Positions 5,985 through 11,066 of a stretch of 11,066 bases of DNA are shown here, in pieces. Each line of letters begins with the position of its first letter. Within the stretch, counting starts at the first letter, position 1. The notes below the pieces were generated by a model. The model did no database searches. It was not told the DNA's origin and saw only the letters and a list, made by a program, of their open reading frames with translations. Position numbers and translations under genes: made by a program. The stretch comes from Thermoproteota archaeon (GTDB lineage Archaea; Thermoproteota; Thermoprotei_A; Sulfolobales; Pyrodictiaceae), in assembly GCA_013153105.1 (NCBI GenBank), contig JAADFC010000129.1, positions 1 to 11,066 of the forward strand, in the 5' to 3' direction.

Positions 5985-8900
5985 CTACTTGACGACGTCT
6001 ATGTTGTACTTGGGCGCGCTGGTCTGCTGCTTGGGCTGGGTGGGTATCTCGTCGGGCCTCGCCTTCCTCAGCCTCGCCGCACACGTCTTGTAGTCCGGCT
6101 GGAAGAAGTACGGCTGCACGTCGTAGTTGTCTAGCGTCAGCGCGTTAGCCAGCTTGTTCTCGTCGAACCACGGTATGAACACGTAGTCCTTCCTGGGGCC
6201 GCCCAGGCCGGTCTTCGGGTTCAGCACAACAGCCTTCAGCGTCACCTTGCCGCGCGGGCTCTCGACAGTCACCCAGTCGCCGTCCTTGACGCCGAGCTGG
6301 TCGGCGACATCCTTGTGTATCTCCACGTACGCCTCCGGCTTGACCCTCCTCAGCTCCGGCACCCTGCCCGTCATCGTACCAGTGTGCCAGTGCTCTATCA
6401 CACGGCCGGTAGTTGCCACAATCGGGTACTCCTTGGCGTCCCTTATCACCAGCTCCTGGCCATTGTCAAGCTTGTACTTGAGGCTGAAGCCTGGCGCCTC
6501 CGCGGGGGCCAGCGCTATCTCGAATATCGCCTCTATGTCGCCGAAGTTGGTCTTCAGCGCCTCGCCCCAGCTCTTCTGCTCCAGCACCTGCAGGCCCTTC
6601 AGCGGGTCACCGCTGGCGGGCACCGCGGTGTGCTTCTCGACCACCTTGAACGGGCCCTTCGGCTCGCTGAACACCGATATCTTACCCTTGAACACCTCGT
6701 CAGCGTCGAGCTTCTCGTAGGTTATTATCACCTCCTTGTTTATCTCCACCTTACCAGTCTCATGGTCCATCTTCACCGGCAGCCACGGCCTCGCCCAGAC
6801 GGTCATCCTGCCCGTGGGCTTAGCGTAGAACACCACGTACCAGTTGTCCGGGACCCTGCTCTTCCTCTTGTACTCGACGTCGTCTATCTCCTCTATTATC
6901 TGCTTCAACACCCACCTCATGAGCACCGGGTTGTGGCTGAGCTTGCCCAGCCACTTCTTCTTGTGCACGTGGTGCACGTACATCTTCGGATCGTTCTCAG
7001 GCAGCTTCTTTACGTACTCCTCCAGCTTGGCCGGGTCGTTGATGTTCTTTATGTCCTCATAGATCTTCTTCAGAGTGTCGGGGTCGGGCAGCAGCGGGTC
7101 GTACGGGTAGGCGTACCTGGTTGCGGACTCGTACTTGTCGTAGCGCTCCTTGACGCTGGGCACTGTGGCGTACTGCTCGGGCCACGGCCACCTGAAGCCG
7201 TTTATCATCTTCCTGAACATCTCGCGCTTCACGTAGCTGAAGTCATAGTAGGTGTTCTTGGCCAGGCTGAGTATGTCCCTGTCCCACAGCCTGTTGAGGA
7301 ACTCCTCGTGCCACTTCTTGTCCCTGCTCTTCTCGACCACGTACTGTATCCACTTGTCGCCCGCCTTCTTCACCACGTCCTCGGGCCAGAAGCCGCTGAC
7401 AATACCCTTCGGCACTATCTTGCTTAGGTCGGGGTCGTTCTCCCAGGCGGTGCCGAGCATCGCGAATATCATGTGGTCACCGACGGCCTCGCCCGGCGGC
7501 AGTATGGTGTACCTCGCCACACTGTAGCGGCGCTCGGTACAGCCGTACTTGAACTCCTTCTCGCCCCACGCCGCGGCGGGGAGCACCAGGTCCGCCAGGT
7601 CCGTGGTCCTGGTCGGGTAGATGTCGCTGACCACTATGAACGGGAACGCCGGGTCGTCATCATGCGGCTTGGCCATACCGGCGCGGAACTTGTAGACGTT
7701 CGGCAGGCTCTGGCCAGGGTTGGTCTCGGCTATCCACACTACCTTCAGCTGGCCGGCGCTGACGCGGCGGAACATCTCCACGACGTGGGGCCCAGGCACC
7801 GGGTGTATCTTCACTTTGTCAACCTCAGCCTTGATCTGATCCGCCGGCAGGCCGCGCTCCTTGAGGTAGTCCTCGGTGAGCTTCTTCCAGATGTTCTCAA
7901 CCTCCTCCCTGGCGGCTTTGAGGGCTATCAGCCTGCCGTAGGGCAGCACGTGGGCCAGGCCGCCCTGGTCTCGTATACCGCCGCACGCGTTGGGCTGGCC
8001 GGTGAGGCTGAGGGCACCGGCGCCCCACTTGCCCAGCTGGCCTGTGAGCGCAAGGAAGTTTATGATGCCGTTGACAGCGTGGACGCCCTGTATCTTCTGG
8101 TTTATACCCATAGTCCAGAGCACTAGGAGCCTCTGGCTGGCCATCCACTCGGCCGCAAGCTCCATGGCCTTGACCGGGTCTATCTCGACGAAGGGCTCCT
8201 GGGTGTTGAGGTCGCCTACCTCCTCGGGCTTGAGCTTGCCTTCCTGTATGAGCTTCTTGGCAGTCTCCTTGTTTATCAGGGGCTTCTCGTCGCCGAAGAG
8301 TATCTTCACCATTACCTCGGGCTTGAACATCTCGAGGAACTTGAGGTAGAGGGCGAAGCCCTTCCACCAGTCCTTCTCGACCTCGTCCTCGCTCTTGTAC
8401 TCCTTGCCCACGCTCGGGTAGAGAGTGTAGTTAGACTCTATGCTGGCAGTGGTACCCATGTCCCAGACTTTGTTGAGGTCGCCTAGGTTGTTGTACTTGG
8501 TGTTGTAGTCCTTGAGCGCCCAGGTCTTAGCAGTCTCCTTGGGTATTGCGAAGTCTGCGTGGCGCTTGAGCCAGGTTATGTCCACGTACTTGCCGTCGCA
8601 GGTGACCTTCCAGTTCTGGGTGTCCACCTTACAGTTGTCGAGGCGGAAGGCTACTATGTGGGCCAGCGTGTGGAGGAAGGCTACGTCCATGCTCCAGCGG
8701 AGGGGTAGCCAGAGGTCTGCGATGCTGCCGCTCCTGGTCTTGCGGGGGTCGGCTAGGATTATCTTGACCTTGTCGGGGTTGGCCTGCTTCACCTTAGCGA
8801 TGCGGCCGAAGACTATCGGGTGAGCCTCAGCGGTGTTGGTGCCTATCAGGAGGAAGGTCTCGGCGTGCGTCTTGGTGTCGGGCTCGGGTATGTCTATGTG

Positions 8901-9740
8901 GTCGTAGCTCACCTCGGGCTCGTCGGCGCCGAAGCTGGTTATGAAGCCGCCCACCGCGCTGACCATACACATTCGCGGGTTGCCGTCAAGGTTGTTAGTG
9001 TGGAGCCCGGCCTTGGTGAGCTTGTTTATGACGTAGCTCTCCTCGGTGCCCAGCTGGCCGCTGCCGTAGTAGGCGAAGGCGTGGACGCCATACTTCTGGA
9101 TGGCGTACTTCAGTATCGCGGTGAAGAACTTGACCGCGGTGTCCCAGTCTACCTCGACGTAGTTCTGGCGTATGTGCTCCACGGTGGGTAGCTTGGCGTT
9201 GTAGTTCTTGCTGACCTGCCTCCTGGCCACCCTGGGCGCCTGGGGTATCTCCTCGGGGGTTATGGGCGGCCTGTTCTTGCCGGGTATGATCCAGTCCTTT
9301 ATCACCAGGGGCTTCTTGAGCCTCTCCTCGTAGGCCTGCTTGTTGCCACCGTGGCCTATGGCCTTGTGTATGTAGAAGGCCTTGGTACAGAGGGCGCCCC
9401 TGTTGACCGGGTAGGTGGGTATACCGGAGAGCGCGACTATGTCCTTGGCGAGGCCGGTCTCGGGGTCCTCTATCACGGTGGCCTGGACACCGCAGCCGGT
9501 GCCACAGAACCTGCAGGGGCCGACGGGGCGGACGGCCATCTTGGGCTTCGGCTTGGTCTCAGCGGGCTGCTGCTGCTGGGGCTGGGTCTCAGTCTTCTTG
9601 GGCTGTATTATGCTGGTTATCGTTGTGTAGATGGTGCGCTGCTCGGTGGTGCCGTAGTAGGTGACTGCGCCGCCGACGGCCGCGAATGCGGCGCCGAGCG
9701 CGATGGCTTTTAGGAAGTCTCGACGTGTCTCGTCGGGCAA
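5985..9740 (-). CDS. napA: Tat-exported NapA-type nitrate reductase, catalytic subunit, oversized
   Basis: A 1251-residue molybdenum enzyme predicted to reduce nitrate to nitrite outside the membrane. The Tat signal is TRRDFLK (5-11) plus a hydrophobic stretch (12-29), then a Gln/Pro/Lys-rich linker (47-68). The [4Fe-4S] ligands are C76, C79, C83 and C118, with K120 in the place of the NapA electron-transfer lysine. C258 in PRMCMVSAVGGF is the likely Mo ligand; a cysteine there points to NapA/NasA rather than NarG, which has Asp. Later matches are GQPNACGG (581-588), DIYPTRTTDLADLVLPAAAW (706-725), TGRVIEHWHTGTMTGRVPEL (1111-1130) and QPDYKTCAARL (1214-1224), near identical to the NapA end. 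Typical NapA is about 830 residues; extra blocks lie at about 365-535 and 988-1105. The TTG start is forced by a TGA nine codons upstream (9765-9767), and GAGGGGAT precedes it. No Nap partner gene is present. Other oxyanion reductases cannot be excluded, but the motifs favour nitrate. Confidence 0.88.
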   Translation of the reverse strand: MPDETRRDFLKAIALGAAFAAVGGAVTYYGTTEQRTIYTTITSIIQPKKTETQPQQQQPAETKPKPKMAVRPVGPCRFCGTGCGVQATVIEDPETGLAKDIVALSGIPTYPVNRGALCTKAFYIHKAIGHGGNKQAYEERLKKPLVIKDWIIPGKNRPPITPEEIPQAPRVARRQVSKNYNAKLPTVEHIRQNYVEVDWDTAVKFFTAILKYAIQKYGVHAFAYYGSGQLGTEESYVINKLTKAGLHTNNLDGNPRMCMVSAVGGFITSFGADEPEVSYDHIDIPEPDTKTHAETFLLIGTNTAEAHPIVFGRIAKVKQANPDKVKIILADPRKTRSGSIADLWLPLRWSMDVAFLHTLAHIVAFRLDNCKVDTQNWKVTCDGKYVDITWLKRHADFAIPKETAKTWALKDYNTKYNNLGDLNKVWDMGTTASIESNYTLYPSVGKEYKSEDEVEKDWWKGFALYLKFLEMFKPEVMVKILFGDEKPLINKETAKKLIQEGKLKPEEVGDLNTQEPFVEIDPVKAMELAAEWMASQRLLVLWTMGINQKIQGVHAVNGIINFLALTGQLGKWGAGALSLTGQPNACGGIRDQGGLAHVLPYGRLIALKAAREEVENIWKKLTEDYLKERGLPADQIKAEVDKVKIHPVPGPHVVEMFRRVSAGQLKVVWIAETNPGQSLPNVYKFRAGMAKPHDDDPAFPFIVVSDIYPTRTTDLADLVLPAAAWGEKEFKYGCTERRYSVARYTILPPGEAVGDHMIFAMLGTAWENDPDLSKIVPKGIVSGFWPEDVVKKAGDKWIQYVVEKSRDKKWHEEFLNRLWDRDILSLAKNTYYDFSYVKREMFRKMINGFRWPWPEQYATVPSVKERYDKYESATRYAYPYDPLLPDPDTLKKIYEDIKNINDPAKLEEYVKKLPENDPKMYVHHVHKKKWLGKLSHNPVLMRWVLKQIIEEIDDVEYKRKSRVPDNWYVVFYAKPTGRMTVWARPWLPVKMDHETGKVEINKEVIITYEKLDADEVFKGKISVFSEPKGPFKVVEKHTAVPASGDPLKGLQVLEQKSWGEALKTNFGDIEAIFEIALAPAEAPGFSLKYKLDNGQELVIRDAKEYPIVATTGRVIEHWHTGTMTGRVPELRRVKPEAYVEIHKDVADQLGVKDGDWVTVESPRGKVTLKAVVLNPKTGLGGPRKDYVFIPWFDENKLANALTLDNYDVQPYFFQPDYKTCAARLRKARPDEIPTQPKQQTSAPKYNIDVVK

Positions 9741-9811
9741 GCGTATCCCCTCGCGGGGTACCTTTCATGCCTCCGAGGGAAAACCGCACTATTCAATAGG
9801 GTAGATTTTAG
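9741..9811 (-). promoter_or_regulatory. napA upstream region
   Basis: The ribosome site GAGGGGAT (9752 down to 9745) ends four bases before the TTG start. The AT-rich patch at 9788-9810 contains TAAAATC on the minus strand, which would start transcription near 9780 and leave a leader of about 40 nt. TTTTCC at 9783-9778 is a second, closer candidate. An 11-base inverted repeat, CTATT-c-AATAG (9789-9799), lies just downstream of the first TATA candidate, where an archaeal repressor could sit. Confidence 0.4.
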
Positions 9812-9830
9812 TGGAGGGCCAGACCCTTTC

Positions 9831-9883
9831 GGGGGACGCCCCCTATACCCCCTGTAGCACGCGCATCAAGCGGAGAGAGGTGA
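9831..9883 (+). promoter_or_regulatory. Promoter and ribosome site of the 304-residue protein gene
   Basis: CTATACC (TATA at 9844-9847) lies about 43 bases before ATG 9889, predicting transcription start near 9872 and a leader of about 17 nt. That leader contains AGGTGA (9878-9883), a strong archaeal ribosome site five bases before the ATG. An inverted repeat GGGGG-acg-CCCCC (9831-9843) abuts the TATA box and covers the position of the BRE. These signals select ATG 9889 over the in-frame GTG at 9811, which lies upstream of the TATA box. Confidence 0.55.
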
Positions 9884-9888
9884 GCTGT

Positions 9889-10803
9889 ATGCCCGAAACT
9901 GTCAGGCATGGGGACCACATATTCCTTGTTGGGCCCGGGCTGGATGAGGTGATTGAGCCGGGGAGGAGGATAATCCTCCTCGACGAGTTCTACGGGGAGC
10001 TCTACGGCGACTACATATTCCTCGGCTACGACGTCTACTCCGAGGCGCCGCTGGTCGAGCGGGGCGACCTCGTTGGCCTCTACACGGCTGGCCTGGTGAT
10101 GAGCCGCCAGCCGTCGATAGTGGTCTGCGGCAAGGCCCCGGTTGCGTGCGTCGCCGCCTCCGCCGCCGAGGCAGTGCTCCGGGGGGGCTCCTGGAGGGAG
10201 GCCGCCTCGAGGGCAGCGGCGGCGCTGGAGAAGCTCTACGGAGGCGAGGCCAGGAGCCTCCCCGCCCCCGCGGCAGCGGCGCTGGAGGCGCTGGAGAGGC
10301 TAGCCAGGCTCTACGGGGTTGAGGGGCTGAAGCTGCTCATGAGCCTCGCCTCCACCTACGACTATGGGCTCGGCCGGCTACACTACGGCGAGACGCTGGC
10401 CTGGACTGCCAGCATCGGCCTGGGCGACGACACGCTAGCGGCCGCGAGCCTCCACTTCCTAGCCGAGGGCCCCGGCGAGCCCAGGAAGCTCCTCGGCATG
10501 CGGCTCGAAGCCCTCGGGGGCAGGGAGAAGATAGAGGAGGCATTCGACGGCCCGGGCGCCAGGGCGGTGGAGCTGCTCGAGAAGGGGGAGCCGGGGCTGG
10601 AGCTGGTGGAGAGCCTCAACCCCGGCGGGGAGGCGCCGGTGTACGCCGAGAGGAGGGGCGGGGAGCTGCTCCTCTACTGCCCCGGCGAGGAGCCCCCGAA
10701 GCCCTGCGCGGAGGCCGCGGGGCGGGCGGAGAAGCTGGCCGGGAGCCTGCTATCCGCCAAGCCGCGCCTCGTCCTCTCCAGCCCGCCCGTCCTCAGGCTC
10801 TAG
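9889..10803 (+). CDS. Unrecognised 304-residue protein
   Basis: I do not recognise this protein. It has no signal peptide and no membrane segment, so it should be cytoplasmic. Residues 10-120 alternate strands and helices: HIFLVGPG (10-17), RIILLDEFYG (27-36), then SIVVCGKAPVACVAASAAEAVLR split as 76-87 and 88-98. The last stretch, a hydrophobic strand, Cys80, a Gly-containing loop and a small-residue helix followed by SWREA, resembles the phosphate loop of dual-specificity phosphatases (CX5R), but the Arg is absent. The rest (about 121-304) is mostly Ala/Leu/Glu-rich helices, with a final PGEEPPKPC segment carrying C264 and C273. ATG 9889 is supported by AGGTGA five bases upstream and a TATA box before that. 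It is divergent from napA across about 150 bases and convergent with the next gene, sharing a CTAG at the two stops. A role with nitrate reduction is not shown. Confidence 0.75.
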   Translation: MPETVRHGDHIFLVGPGLDEVIEPGRRIILLDEFYGELYGDYIFLGYDVYSEAPLVERGDLVGLYTAGLVMSRQPSIVVCGKAPVACVAASAAEAVLRGGSWREAASRAAAALEKLYGGEARSLPAPAAAALEALERLARLYGVEGLKLLMSLASTYDYGLGRLHYGETLAWTASIGLGDDTLAAASLHFLAEGPGEPRKLLGMRLEALGGREKIEEAFDGPGARAVELLEKGEPGLELVESLNPGGEAPVYAERRGGELLLYCPGEEPPKPCAEAAGRAEKLAGSLLSAKPRLVLSSPPVLRL

Positions 10804-11066
10804 CCTCCCCCCTCCTCTCCGCGCAGGCGCCGCGCCACCCGCTCCGCCGCCTCCTCGACGCTGATGCGCGGCCTCGAGTACCCGGTGTAGGCCAGCGTGC
10901 TCGCCTGGGAGAGCCTCTCCACTACCCTTACCCCGGCAGCGACGAGGCTCCCGGCTATCTCGCGGAACCCTTCGCCCCCGGCGGGGCAGCGGGAGAGGCA
11001 GGCGGTCGGCGCGTAGACCACCACGGGCGTCGAGAGCTCCTCCTCCAGCACCCTCGCTAGGCGGGG
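10800..11066 (-). CDS. C-terminal part of an unrecognised protein, cut by the window edge
   Basis: The minus-strand frame is open from the right edge to a TAG at 10800-10802, giving at least 88 residues and no visible start; a GTG at 11051 is available but is probably internal. The visible part reads as an alternating alpha/beta domain: a helix (LARVLEEEL), a strand VVVYAP, a loop TACLSRCPAG with two cysteines three residues apart, two more helix/strand units, and a terminal helix SVEEAAERVARRL. I do not recognise the family. Codon use and Arg/Glu-rich content match the neighbouring genes, which supports real coding. Its stop overlaps that of the facing gene by four bases. Confidence 0.6.
   Translation of the reverse strand, partial: PRLARVLEEELSTPVVVYAPTACLSRCPAGGEGFREIAGSLVAAGVRVVERLSQASTLAYTGYSRPRISVEEAAERVARRLRGEEGGG

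Noticed and set aside
4973..5992. A 339-residue + strand frame opposite the DUF1611 gene
   Set aside because: Pro/His/Arg-rich composition without any domain; the minus strand encodes clear family motifs over the same bases.
6315..7427. Long + strand open frames opposite napA
   Set aside because: These are antisense shadows created by high-GC codon bias: Leu/Val/His-rich, without motifs and covering a conserved enzyme.
9540..9605. CTGCTGCTG and related triplets as a DNA repeat
   Set aside because: They are the CAG/CCC codons of the Gln/Pro-rich linker of napA on the minus strand, too short and irregular to be a separate repeat.
9589..9789. A minus-strand ATG at 9768 preceded by GGAGG as an alternative napA start with a frameshift
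   Set aside because: The ATG is one base after GGAGG, too close for use, and its frame gives Arg-rich nonsense. The TTG at 9740 directly produces a textbook Tat motif and has its own ribosome site.
9811..9888. GTG 9811 as start of the 304-residue protein
   Set aside because: It would place the TATA box at 9844 and the AGGTGA site inside the coding region. ATG 9889 fits both signals.

Overview
The window looks like chromosome from a GC-rich archaeon, most likely a hyperthermophilic crenarchaeote. Pyrodictium or Pyrolobus-type Desulfurococcales are my best guess, but this is inference. The reasons are: frequent GTG and TTG starts, AGG/AGA arginine and ATA isoleucine codons, TATA-like boxes about 25 to 30 nt before starts, GGTGA-type ribosome sites, a stand-alone HerA-like ATPase, and very tight gene packing. 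No tRNA, rRNA, CRISPR array, insertion sequence or transposase is visible.

Layout from left to right. (1) Bases 1-203 are a G-rich leader with a TATA box inside a 12-bp palindrome. (2) Bases 204-2164 (+) hold a two-gene ABC-2 type exporter: an ATPase, then a permease with a large outer domain. (3) Bases 2127-3719 (-) hold a HerA/FtsK-type P-loop ATPase, convergent with and overlapping the permease by 38 nt. (4) Bases 3798-4739 (+) hold pyrD, dihydroorotate dehydrogenase, divergent from herA across a 78-nt shared control region. (5) Bases 4736-5917 (-) hold a DUF1611 P-loop protein whose stop overlaps the pyrD stop. (6) Bases 5985-9740 (-) hold a very large Tat-exported NapA-type molybdenum nitrate reductase, the main point of interest. 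(7) Bases 9889-10803 (+) hold a 304-residue protein I do not recognise, divergent from napA. (8) Bases 10800-11066 (-) hold the C-terminal part of another unrecognised gene that runs off the right edge.

The genes do not form one pathway. The ABC pair is a clear operon. The nitrate reductase would act outside the membrane as a terminal electron-accepting enzyme, but none of the usual Nap partners (NapB, NapC, NapD, NapG, NapH) lies beside it, so its electron donor is unknown. PyrD belongs to pyrimidine synthesis and HerA to DNA handling.

The most unusual points are the napA insertions, tether and composition, the repeated pattern of convergent genes with interlocking stop codons, a HerA-like protein with a CxxC next to Walker B, and the unrecognised protein opposite napA.
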